Shown: one piece after another, positions 1 to 10,375 of the stretch | How the letters are laid out: every line of letters starts with the position of its first letter | Numbering within the stretch: the stretch's first letter is position 1 | NCBI RefSeq assembly: GCF_030272615.1 | Contig: NC_081406.1 | Coordinates: 244,459,218-244,523,217 of the forward strand | DNA from: Cryptomeria japonica | Taxonomy: Eukaryota; Streptophyta; Pinopsida; Cupressales; Cupressaceae | Direction of reading: 5' to 3' | Length of the DNA: 64,000 nucleotides | Translations under genes and position numbers: made by a program | The notes under the pieces: generated by a model | What the model was told of the DNA's origin: nothing | The model's database searches: none | The model's input: only the letters and a program-made list of their open reading frames with translations

Positions 1-650
1 TCTCTTACCAATGTTCTTCTTTGGTGTAGATTTGGCTTCATGCAAGGTGTCCTTGGTACCTGATGGTTCTCCTTGTTCAAAGGTTGTATATCCCAAGCCA
101 TGTGTACCTTTGTTCTGCCTTTGTGATTGAATCTGCTCATCAAACATAGCAGTGCTCTTGTTGTATTTAACCAATATCTCATTAGCATAAGCCAACTCCT
201 TAGTAAGATCTTCATTATTTTTCATAAGACTCTCTTTAAGAGACATAGCCATGTCTAGATCAATTTTCACTTCCTCTTTTTACTCTTTTTTCTCGTGAAG
301 ATGTGCATGCAAGGTAGGTACTAATATCTCGGTTCAGCTTAATAATTTCATGCTCCTTATCTCTTATTTTGTCTTCAATTATTCTTCTGGCTTCTAACTC
401 TTGACTCCTGATAGTAAGGGCTTCCAACTCTCTCCTTAGATTTCTTATCATCATTAAGCTTTTCTACCTTATTAAACAATGCATCCATGTTTGCTTCCTT
501 AGATGAACTATTTTCACTACGTTCATACAATTGTTTAGCCAACTCTCTCCTTTTATCCCATGAAGCTTTATACTTGACCCTTAACTCACCTAGGGATTCT
601 TCAGATTCTGCAAGCCTATTTGAAATCTCCTTGTAACTCATATCCCCCAT
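1..650 (-). pseudogene. Copia-type gag-like fragment (coiled coil), runs off window start
   Basis: On the minus strand a reading begins with ATG at 650 (MGDMSYKEISNRL) about 65 bases after a primer binding site. It is rich in E, K and L with heptad-like spacing, so a coiled coil is likely. It shifts frame near 450 (MMIRNLRRELEAL) and continues in broken form to position 1, where STAMFDEQIQSQ and GTHGLGYT can be read. A terminal 'Q...GLGY' block after a coiled coil is typical of the C-terminal gag region in plant Ty1/copia elements. The usual N-terminal gag domain and zinc knuckle are not visible before it, so the element may be a gag-deleted derivative. Frameshifts make it non-functional. The rest of the element lies outside the window. 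Confidence 0.55.
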
Positions 651-715
651 GTTATCCTCAAGTCCTCAAGGATCTTTACCTCGAGCGGTTAAGCTTCTGC
701 ACATAGAGGACCAAC

Positions 716-727
716 GCTCTGATGCCA
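716..727 (-). other. Primer binding site (initiator Met tRNA type)
   Basis: Read on the minus strand this is TGGCATCAGAGC, one base away from the plant retrotransposon consensus TGGTATCAGAGC, which pairs with the 3' end of initiator tRNA-Met. It sits 2 bases from the inner end (CA) of the LTR at 730. This fixes both the orientation and the inner LTR boundary. Confidence 0.75.
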
Positions 728-729
728 AT

Positions 730-2100
730 TGTTATTTGTGAGGAACCAGTTATTACTGAGAGAGGGGGTGAATCAGTAATAACAATAAACTTTAAAACTT
801 TAAGAACCACCACAAACTTCTTTCAAAACAACTCATAAATAGTACCAGTAATAACTGAAATCATACTGCTAATCAGATCTATCAAACTGTTCTTCTAAGT
901 GTTCATCAACATGCATGCAATAGAAAGATATCAACTAAACACATAATAAATCAAGCAACACATGAACACCATGATTTTCATGTGGAAACCCAAATGGGAA
1001 AAACCATGGTGGGAATTGGTACCCACAAGATTTTTGCACTCTTTTGGAATGCGCCCTGTTAGGAGCAGACTTTGTTAGGAGTAAGCTTGTAAAAGGATTA
1101 GAACCCAAGCTAATGAGTCACCCGGTGAAGGGATTTATACAATCAGGTCTGTCAAGACCTACCCGGTTAAGGGATTTTGAGTCTGTTGCAACTAGTAGGG
1201 AAGAATAGATGTATGATCTAAAAATAGAACTCTTGCTTGTACATATCCTTTTATGCTCCAATATTCTTCTCTATTTTAGACACACACACAGTGTCAGCCA
1301 CACACTCTTCTCTTGATCACTGACATAGTAAATCATCACAGACTTACCCTAAATAGACTTTACAACTTAGTCAGTTATAAAACCCTAAGATTTACATCAT
1401 AGAGCATCACATATATTTACAACTCATTAAAGATCATCATATGGATCATTACAATCAATTACAACCATTGAATGATCACTTCACATCGATCTAATACACT
1501 TTCAAACCCTTAGCTCATTCTACTAGGCACTTCGCTCATTCCCAAGAAATTCGCTCCTTGTACATGCCAAAATATTATTTAAACACTTCATTTGGATTTA
1601 GCCACATCATCACCATCTTACAAACATAATGTAATACACCGCCAAACTCAAAATCATTACCGGTTATAAGATTTGAATACTGGTTCTTAAACCCTACTAA
1701 AACCCTACAAAAAATATATCAATTAATCACAAACATGACTTCCTATAGCCAAAACATGATGTGGTCCCAGTCATAACCTCATTACAATATTAGCAACACA
1801 TATTCAATACCACAACACCAAATTCCTCATCAATCTCAAGATCCAATTACTTAAGAATAACACAGTTTCACATTTACTGGTTAAAGTCCCACTTGCTAGT
1901 TAACTGTCAAATCCATTCCATAGCTTTTCGATCAATCATAGACGACTTAGATAACATGATAAAACAATGTAACCATAGTTTTCATCAATGACAAAACAAA
2001 CTAATTATCAAGTCATCAATCAAAATATCAACAGTATCATCACCAACAATCCTTATACCAGTTCATCAATATCATCAATAGTTATGCCAATATGCCAACA
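730..2100 (-). repeat. 5' LTR of a minus-strand copia-type element
   Basis: On the minus strand the segment begins TGTTGGCATATTGG at 2100 and ends AATAACA at 730, giving matching TGTT...AACA ends. The PBS follows immediately. The internal phrase at about 980-1015 ('cccaaatgggaaaaaccatggtggga', reverse sense) resembles the U5 of other plant copia LTRs. The outer end falls inside the integrase coding sequence of an older copia element, so this LTR marks a nested insertion. Only one LTR is in the window, so the target duplication cannot be tested. No gene is seen inside this 1.37 kb. Confidence 0.65.
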
Positions 2101-5100
2101 ATTTTATGTGAAGAAGAAAGAGACAAGTGTCATCTGGAGATATAGATTTTTTGGTATTAAATGCTATATCAGAAGAGATGAAGATCTAGGGAAGTTTGAT
2201 GCTAGATGTGATGAAGGAATTTTTCTTGGTTATTCTACTAAGAGCAAGGCCTACCAGTGTTATAATAAGAGATTTAAGAAGATAGTTGAAACTGCTAATA
2301 TGAAGGTGGATGAAGGAAATGAGTATCAACCCAGATACTTCGAATATGATTCAAATGATCAAATTGTCAATGAAGATAAAGGAAAGCAAGTGCTGACCCA
2401 AAAACAAATTCAAATTGCTCTGAAAAAGCCTGAGAATGAAGAAGAAGCTAATGCAGAAGAAAGAATTCAAGAGTCTGAGAATCATGAAAATCCTAAGACT
2501 CTTAGGTATGTGAGGTTAAATCATTCAAAGAATCAAATAATAGGTGATAAGAATAAAGGTGTGATGACTAGGAGAAGAGTTGTTGAAGAGTATTGCTTGA
2601 TTTCTAAGATTGAACCTAAGAATGTTGATGACGCTTGTAAAGATGAAAATTGGGTTAAAGTTATGGATGAAGAATTGAATCAAATTGAAAAGAATTATAC
2701 GTGGAATTTAGTTCTGATACCTAAGGATAAGAATGTAATTAGAACTAAATGGATATTTCAAAATAAGTTGGATGAAAAAGGTGAAGTTGTTAGGAATAAA
2801 GAAAGACTTGTTTGTAAGGGTTATTCTCAAATGGAAGTAATTGATTTTAAGGATACTTTTGCTCTGGTAGATAGAATTGAAGTTGTTAGATTATTTCTTT
2901 CTTATGTTGCTTACAAAGATTTCAAAGTGTATCAAATGGATGTCAAGTCATCCTTTCTTAATGGTGAGCTAGAAGAAGAAGTCGACATTGAGCAACCAGA
3001 TGGTTTTCAGTTGACAGATAAGAAAGATATGTTTCCAGGTTGAAGAAAGCACTGTATGGATTGAAGCAAGCTCCAAGAGCTTGGTATGCCAGATTGGATA
3101 AGTATTTGATGAAGCTTGAATTCAATAAAGGTACTTCTGACAGTAATCTGTACTTCAAGATTGATAATGATAACATCTTAATTGTTGAAGTTTTTGTTGA
3201 TGATATTATTTTTGGTGGAAACAATGGTTTGTGTAAGAATTTTGTTGATGATATGTAGAATGAGTTTGAGATGTCTATGATAGGTGAGATGAAATTATTT
3301 TTGGGATTGCAAATTACTCAATTGGATAAAGATATCTTTATATCTCAATCTAAGTATTTGAAGGAATTGTTGAAGATGTTTGGTTTAGATGATGCAAAGC
3401 CTGTTGGTACACCTATGATGACCGGATGTAAGTTGACAAAGGATGACGATTCTTTGAAAGCAAATCAGACTAGATACAAATCTATGATTGGTGGTTTGTT
3501 GTATTTGACTTAGACTAGACCAAATATTATGAATTTTGTGTGCCTTGTTGCTATATTTCAAGCTAATCCTAAGGAATCTCATGTTGTTGTTGTGAAGAGA
3601 ATTTTCAGATATTTAAAAGGGACAAATGATTTTGGTTTGTGGTATCCTAGATATGATTATTTTACCTAAAGTGCTTTTACTGATGCTGATTGGGAAGGTG
3701 ATGTTGATGACATAAAGAGTACTACTGGTGGTGCATTTTTCTTGTGTAAGAGATTGGTTTCATGGATGAGTAAGAAGAAGAATGTTATATGTTTGTCTAC
3801 TGCAAACATTGAATACATTGTTGTTGATAGAAAGTGTACTTAGATGATTTGGATGAAGCAAATGTAGAAGGATATCAAAGTTATTTTTTATGAGCCTACT
3901 GCTATATACTATGATAATTCAAGTGCTATCAATATTTCTAAAAATCCGGTGTTGCATTCAAAGACCAAGCATATATCAATCAAGTTTCATTTCTTGAGAG
4001 AGAAGGTGAATGAAAAGGAAGTCAGATTGGAGTATGTATCTACAAAGGAACAGATTGTAGGGCGAACTCGGAATGCTAGTTCCCATTTTTTTGTACATCT
4101 TGATTTTTGCCGAAATCATACATTTTTTAGAAAATATAATGATTTAAGCTTTAAGAGGTCCCATTTGAAGTAATTAATTGAGGAGAGTTAGATCAAAGGC
4201 TCTTAGATCAAAATTTCTTGGATAGAACCTCTCTACCTCTAAATCATACTTGCAATGGAGTCTCATTTGCATCTATCAAATGCTGATAAAAAACCAATTT
4301 TACATTAGCTTTAGGGGAGTCAAATGAATTCATTTAGAAGTTTTAAAAAAAAAATATTTATCCCTTATTATAATCTTTCCAAATACTTTAATTTTTAATA
4401 TATTTAATTTCATTAATCTATTTTTATTTTATTTCTTATGAATGTAGGGTTTTCACCGAACATGAACTTCTTTGTTCAATGACTATGGAAAATAGTAAAC
4501 ATCACCCAAAAAATTCTGAAAAATATTTATGCACTAGGTATTGAAGTCCTCTTTCCAACAAAAAAAATAAAATTAATTTTTGTTACATATACAACAAGTT
4601 ATGTAATATCAAATGGAAATATGTCAAAATTATAGTTAACTCGACTTTAAATCTTAATAAAATATGAAATATTGAAGATAATGTTACAAAACAAATTAAA
4701 AACACTAGATATGGATGTTAAAAAACCAAATTCAAAAGAATAATATTCATATCTATTATAGAAAAAAAGTTATGCTATACAAAGTGAGTATCACTCTTTA
4801 AAAATGTTTTTTGAAAAAAAACTAGTTTTCAAGGGAGATAGAAAAATGGAAGAAAATTTATTCCAAAAATTATCAAAAGAATATTTTTAGAATCTATATA
4901 CAAAATTACACAAATCACTAGTTCACATCATCTACAAATTCCTTACAGTTTAGAAGTAATAGGTGTCTGAATCTGAAGTTTTTTTTGAAATGAATATTGC
5001 AGTGTCAAAGTTGGCAAAAAAGTGTAAGCCACTATTGCGGGTTCACCCTGTAGATATCTTCATGAAGCCTTTGCCTAAAGATATATTTGAGTATCTCAGA

Positions 5101-5140
5101 GAGAAGCTAGGGGTAATTACCCCTCTTGATGATAACTAAG
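2101..5140 (+). pseudogene. Ty1/copia pol remnant (integrase end, RT, RNase H)
   Basis: Reading begins mid-integrase and runs through [20 protein letters not shown] (copia integrase/RT linker), the RT start ([28 protein letters not shown]), [14 protein letters not shown] and ALYGLKQAPRAWY. The RT active-site block is EVFVDDIIFG, so YVDD has become FVDD. RNase H follows (FTDADWEGD, then LSTANIEYI). A one-base deletion near 3030 shifts the frame, and in-frame stops lie at about 3256, 3511, 3667 and 3841. The coding frame is interrupted at codon V of EQIV|DI by the 989-bp TIR element (4060-5048) and resumes after it with DIFMKPLPKDIFEYLREKLG. The 5' part was lost to, or lies beyond, the LTR insertion ending at 2100. 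Confidence 0.85.
4060..5048. mobile_element. 989-bp non-autonomous TIR transposon, relative of the 15-kb element
   Basis: The element is flanked by TGTA on both sides (4056-4059 and 5049-5052). Removing it with one TGTA restores an uninterrupted copia reading frame, which proves the insertion. Its ends are GGGCGAACTC... and ...GGGTTCACCC, inverted repeats about 35 bp long with mismatches. Read backward from 5048, about 580 bp (down to about 4470) aligns with the first 600 bp of the large element at 35948: GACACTG, AGATGATGT, TCTCCCT, GCATAACTTTTTTTCTATA and GAAGTTCAT all recur in order. No coding sequence is seen, so it would depend on a transposase supplied in trans. Confidence 0.85.
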
Positions 5141-5479
5141 ATGCATGGATTTGCATCAGTCCGGTGGACTTCATAGAGATATCTTTTGATCTGGATTAAT
5201 GAGTGAGGTTGCTACTCAGGGGAGTAGTCAGTGGTCTGTTTTCAGTTGTTCAGATTTGTTTGTTTATCTAAGGGGGAGAGATTATCTTGTAGGGTGAGAG
5301 AATAATGTTTTGTATGTGCCTTGTGCATTGATGTCAAAGGGGGAGATAAGCATGTGAAAAATTGTTATATCATGTGCTGATCTCAAGGGGAGATTTCTGT
5401 GAGATATGAGGAGATTGTTGGTTGTTGATTTCTTTCTTTTCATTGATTTTTTTTCACATTCATATGTTTCCATTAGTAC
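5141..5479 (+). other. Copia 3' untranslated segment
   Basis: Between the end of the copia RNase H reading (EKLG...) and the polypurine tract lies about 340 bases of non-coding sequence with several AAGGGGGAGA-type purine runs. These are common in the 3' region of plant copia elements. No gene is recognised. Confidence 0.5.
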
Positions 5480-5492
5480 AAAAGGAGGAGAT
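5480..5492 (+). other. Copia polypurine tract
   Basis: AAAAGGAGGAGAT lies immediately before the TGTTGG start of the 3' LTR, in the plus-strand priming position expected for a plus-oriented LTR element. Confidence 0.65.
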
Positions 5493-6312
5493 TGTTGGAT
5501 ATTGCTGAAAATTTTTCTAGAATGATGTATTCTCATTGATGTCAACATATTCCTCTATGTATTCCAGTGTTGTAGTCAGATTAAATGAGTTGGTTTGACC
5601 AATGTGTTGCAGTTGAGCTATTGGGGTTTAATGGGTTTAGAGATACTTATCTCTAGTTGATTTAGCTAAATTTTTAGTGGTCCACATTATGATTTGATCA
5701 AATTGTGTGGTTTGGTATTGTGGTTGGTTTTTTAGTTGTTTGTGTTATTCGGTATTCTGGTTTTTGCTCCGCATTGCTCTGGAATTGCATTATCTTGTTT
5801 TGTGGATTTGGCAAACTGTTTGGGACATTCATATGTGTTCTCAATTCAGATGGTTCATGATTTGGAAGTCCGCAAGTGAATCTTTTATTTTTTTAGTCAG
5901 TATAGTTGGTGTTCTTGAGGTTCGGAATAATGATGAAGATTCTAGTAAGTGGTGATGTTGCGGTTGTTGTTGTGGTGATTCACGTTGCTTGTGGATGTTT
6001 CTAGATTGTGTCCTATCTGTGTTGATGGTCTGCATTGATCATTGTGTGCATTTTTTTATCATTTTATTGATCTAGTGGTGTTCTTCGTGTTATGCGATAT
6101 TCTTGGTGATTGTAGGGTGTTGCGGATGTCCAATGTGTAATTATTGGTGGTGTTTCTTGGTTGCGGTATTGATTTAGGTCCAGACTATGTCTTAGCCCAC
6201 ATTGTTTTGGTCTGCATGTGTTGTTGTAGTGTGTGAGGTTATTGTTTTGTAATTTATGTTGAGGGTTGAGCCGACCTTGAAATATAGGTTATTGATTTGT
6301 AAAAATATATGT
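5493..6312 (+). repeat. 3' LTR of the older copia element, truncated
   Basis: The segment begins TGTTGGATATTGC directly after the polypurine tract. About 820 bases remain. The right end is set by the start of the composite repeat at 6313 and is not a recognisable ...CA end, so the LTR looks cut by that later insertion. No coding potential was recognised; the short open frames inside have no family resemblance. Confidence 0.55.
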
Positions 6313-7315
6313 TGTAGTCACATAAATCTGTCCATTTTAATTAAATGAATATTTCATATTTATTTGATTAAAAATCCACCAGCCATCAGTTAATTAAATT
6401 AATATTTAATTAATTCATCTTCAATCATTCTCTTATTAATTAAAAAAATTATTCAATTTATTTTAATTAATTCATTAAACCAAATTCACACTCAATTAAA
6501 TGAATAAATTCTATTTATTCAATTTAATCCTCTTTCCTCTTATAAATAAATTAAATAAAACATTTATTTAAATCATTTATTCCCCCCCACTTGCATTTTC
6601 CTACATCTCCCACTTGCCCTTCCTAAATTCCTCTAGAACCTATCTAATCCTAATCAATTAGTCTAATCCATCCCCTAATTATTGTCACATTCCTAAGCAA
6701 CTTGGAGTCACTTCTCAAAGACTTCAAAGTCTTTGAAAAGCATTTAATGCTTTGTGTGCTCAACAATTTAACCTCTAAAAGTCTTCCAAACCACTTATGG
6801 CTCTTACATGACCATTTATGGTTAACCCCTAACTAAACCCTCATGTGACTCATGTGTCTCCTCAAGCATTTATTGCTTTGACCATGGTTATCCCTTTTAC
6901 CTTTGCACAAGAGTTTATCCATTGGATAAAAGCTTTATTCTTTGAATAAAGAATTTATTCACTCAACCCAACCTTGACTTTAACTCCTAAGTTAACTCTC
7001 AGGTCATGTCAAGAATTTAATGCTTATTCCCTCTCCTCTCAACCCCTCTCATGTTGACACTTGTCATCCTTGGATTGGGTTGAAAGCCTTCACATGGATT
7101 TGGTATCATTCAATCCCGACCCTTGTTCAGATTACTAAATCTCAACCATCCATTGCTCCATTTTTCATATAAATAGAGCCCATTTCTTCATAATCCAGAT
7201 CCTGAAAAACTTGTATGCATTTAATCTATAGGAATTTCTAGAGAGCATTTAGCATCATATTCACTCTTTTGGTTTAAAATCAATTAGTTAATTAGATAAA
7301 TCTCTCATTTCAACT
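6313..7315 (+). repeat. Composite 3.5-kb direct repeat, copy 1, left part
   Basis: The segment starts TGTAGTCACATAAATCTG and is near-identical to 54110-55117. It contains a TATA-like CATATAAATAGAGCC at about 7168, as an LTR promoter would. The last 14 bases (CTCTCATTTCAACT, 7302-7315) are the LINE target duplication, repeated at 13293. Copy 2 reads straight through this point, which shows the LINE arrived later. The best reading is the left portion of a large LTR of a Tat/Ogre-like element. Confidence 0.7.
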
Positions 7316-7334
7316 TTTTTTTTTTTTCAATAAA

Positions 7335-7350
7335 AGTGGATTATTCCACT
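7335..7350 (-). other. LINE 3'-terminal hairpin
   Basis: AGTGGA (7335-7340), a 4-base loop TTAT, then TCCACT (7345-7350) form a perfect 6-bp stem just before the poly(A). A stem at this place could be an RT recognition structure, as proposed for other LINE/SINE 3' ends. Function is inferred; only the inverted repeat is seen. Confidence 0.4.
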
Positions 7351-7874
7351 AAACTTTTTTATTAATTTTTTTTTTGTATTTTTTACACAGGATTCAAAGA
7401 GCATACCAGAGGAAAGAACCCTGGGAAGAAAACCTCTGGTCCCAGCTCATAAAATAAACCTATAGTATCTAGCAGATCAGTTTATACACCCCGTGTAAAA
7501 CCACATACAAAATGTGGTCACAACACATTTAATATCAGTTTTACATAGAACCCATATAATTTTCAAATGTAGACTCCACAGTTTCTTTCAATGGAAGAAG
7601 ACAGAATTTTCCAAAGCCCTATGCCAAATCCCATGAGCCAAAAACCTTCCTACCAGAAAAGAAAGTATCAAAAAACCTTTGGAAAAACACTATTGTATCA
7701 AATACCATGAGCTCGAACATCCTCCAGACAAAGAACATGAATACTTGAAATGAAAGGGGAAAGCGGGAATAATTATCATCATAAAATTTTACATCAAGAT
7801 TACTCAAGAAAATCACATAACTATTGTTGCAAACCTTCCCATACCCTAGAAGGAATTTCCTCAAAACCCACCTC

Positions 7875-9438
7875 TCACTGATTAGCATTGCTATCAATGG
7901 CTAAATTTGCCAAATAATCTGCAATCTTATTAACTTCTCTGTAACAATGGGATAACAAGAAAGATTCAAACAATTCCAATTTTTCTAAAATTAGATCAAG
8001 TATATACTGCAAATTCCAACAATTTGATTTCTTTTTCATAACACATTGAATAATCACCATAGAATCACCTTCAATTATTAAGTCCTTAATTCCCAAAGAG
8101 ATTGCCATATCCAATCCAAAAGACAAAGCATGAAATTCTGCATAATTGTTAGTTTTAAAACCAATAGCATGACACTTAGCTCGAATAAAAATTGCATTGT
8201 GATCATAAATTACCATGCCTATCCTAGCTGGCCCAAGGTTACCATGAGAGGCCCCATCAAAATTCAGTTTAAAGTGCCGCTGCGGAGGAGGTTTCCATCT
8301 AGCAGAGCATCTCTTACCTATTGCATCATTCTTTTTTAAAATTGAACCATGAGAGGGTAAAACTGACAACATCTTCCAAGCTCTAGTAACTCTACTATCC
8401 CAGTGCAAAAAAGAAGTAAGATTGTCTAAATTCTTATAAATAAACGACAAAGCAACCTCAGAGATTGAAGACTCAATTATTAATAGAACCTCAGACACAA
8501 GAGAACTTGTTTTTATAAATATCCTATTGTTTTGCTCTAGCCAAATATTCCAAATCACAATAGATGGAGATATGATCCAAAGGCATGCATAAAAAGAAGG
8601 CAAACATAAAGGGCCAAGATCTAAAATGGGAAATGAGATCCTTACCAATAACAAAGGATATATTTAACTTCTCAAACAACCACTGCCAACATTCATAAGC
8701 ATAATCACAATGTAGGAACAAGTGTGAAGAAGATTCCAAATTTTTGTTACAAAGGACACAAGGGAAAACAACAATAATACCAAGCCTATCAAGTCTCATA
8801 CTTGTAAGGACTCTATCCTGAACTACCAACCAAGAAAAAGCTCCAGCTTTAGGAAGACAAGCCGAATGCCAAAACAACTTATAAGGCCAGGATGATAAAT
8901 CTTTAGCAACCATAAGAGAGTTGTAACCATCTTTAACAGTGTACTTACCAGAAATATTCTTTGTCCAAATAAGTTCATCCTCAAAATCAGAAAGAAATAC
9001 AATTCTATCCCCCAAAATCTTCTCAAAATCTAATTTCATACTTTGATCAACATCTAAGAAATCAATCGACTTCCATCTAGCTAGCTTAAGGGGTCCACTA
9101 GTCACAATTCCAAAATAATCTGCTACAAAAAAACCCCAAAGGGAGGAAAGAATAGTGATCAGAGGAGACCAATCCCTAATATTCACCAAAGGTGTGTATC
9201 CATTCCATACTTGATCCCAAAATTTGACCTTTCTACCATTGTGAACAATCCATGAGAGATGAGGCAAAATAATTGATCTACATTTACAAAGGAGATTCCA
9301 AATGGTAGAACCCAAAGGCAAATTTGAGACTTTAAAAATGTACTCTCTCGGTCCATTATTTAAATATTTGGTAAACATAATCTGTGCCCATAAGGAGCTA
9401 GGCTTGTCATATAAATTCCAAACCAACTTAGCACCCAA
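7875..9438 (-). pseudogene. LINE ORF2 3' part: RT zinc-binding region and RNase H
   Basis: From 9438 the minus strand reads GAKLVWNLYDKPSSLWAQ, then the zf-RVT region (FPCVLCNKNLESSSHLFLHC, with cysteines and histidines of the binding site). A frame change near 8600 leads into an RNase H domain: LNFDGASHGNLGPARIG, NNYAEFHALSFGLDMA, IIEGDSMVII and HCYREVNKIADYLANLA. These hold the D-E-D-H pattern expected of an RNase H fold. Plant L1 elements of one clade carry an Archaea-like RNase H in this position. The upstream RT core is absent, so the product could not reverse transcribe. Confidence 0.85.
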
Positions 9439-9628
9439 GGCTAAATTCTGATTCTCTAGACTCTGAATTCATGTTCTTAAAATGCGAGATATTCCATTCC
9501 CTAATATTCAATTTCAAATAACTTAACTTCTTAGAAATCTAAAACATATGGGACCCAAAACAGAAAGGAGCAAAATTCCACCATTTCATAAGTAGAGGCA
9601 AAAAGGAAGAATCCCTAAACCACATGGG

Positions 9629-10375
9629 CTAAAATTTAAATGGAGACTTAAAAGAAGCCCTATCCTCAATAACTAATAGGGAAATGGGAAAGTGATCAGA
9701 ACCCAACACCGGTAGAATAGAGTAAAAGAATTCAAAATCTAAATCAATCCAATTATTAGATAACAAACATTGATCTAATCTCTCAGCAATCTGAGAAAAA
9801 TCCCTTCTCATGTTTGTCCATGTGAAAACCCCATTCTGAGACTTACAATAAAAAAGGCTCATATCAGAAATGAAATCCCCAAAGTCATCCATAATCTTTT
9901 TATTAGGGAAAACACCTCCTCTTTTCTCATCTAAATTAGTGATAGCATTAAAATCACCCCCAAAGATAATAAAGGAACCGTGTCTTAAGGGAGAAGAAAT
10001 CCTCTTTAGTTCACCCCATAACTTACTCTTCCCTTGAATTCCTGATGGAGCTTAAATATTAAAAAGCCAGAATTTAACCTTCAAAATCTTGCTTATAACT
10101 AAAGTCAACATCCAATTTGTCGTAGATGCCACTAACTGTACCTCAATATTATAATTATTCCAAAGCAGTGCCAAACCTCCTGAAGCACCACAAGAAGGAG
10201 AAGAAAGAAAATTCCACCTTCTCCAAGATGAAAAAACCAAATCAGTAGACTCCTTTGACAACTTTGTTTCTTGCAACATAAAAATATCACACTTAAATAA
10301 GTCCATCTGGAACTTAATTAAGCATCTCTTGTTAGGGGCATTTAAGCCCCTAACATTCCAAGAAATAATTCTCAT
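9629..10375 (-). pseudogene. LINE ORF2 5' part: AP-type endonuclease
   Basis: ATG at 10375 overlaps the ORF1 stop (ATGA). The reading contains MRIISWNVRGLNAPNKR, MLQETKLS, FGGDFNAITNLDEKRGG, ERLDQCLLSNNW and LGSDHFPISL, the ordered motifs of the exonuclease-endonuclease-phosphatase family used by LINEs to nick the target. One stop at about 10052 (..WLFNI*APSG) interrupts it. After FKSPFKF* (9629) the sequence continues to about 9450 as the usual spacer before RT (KKLSYLKLNIREWNISHF) and then jumps to the zf-RVT block at 9438. Confidence 0.85.

Noticed and set aside
5707-5955. Tryptophan/cysteine-rich open frame
   Set aside because: It lies in the copia 3' LTR and has no family resemblance; a chance frame in GT-rich sequence.
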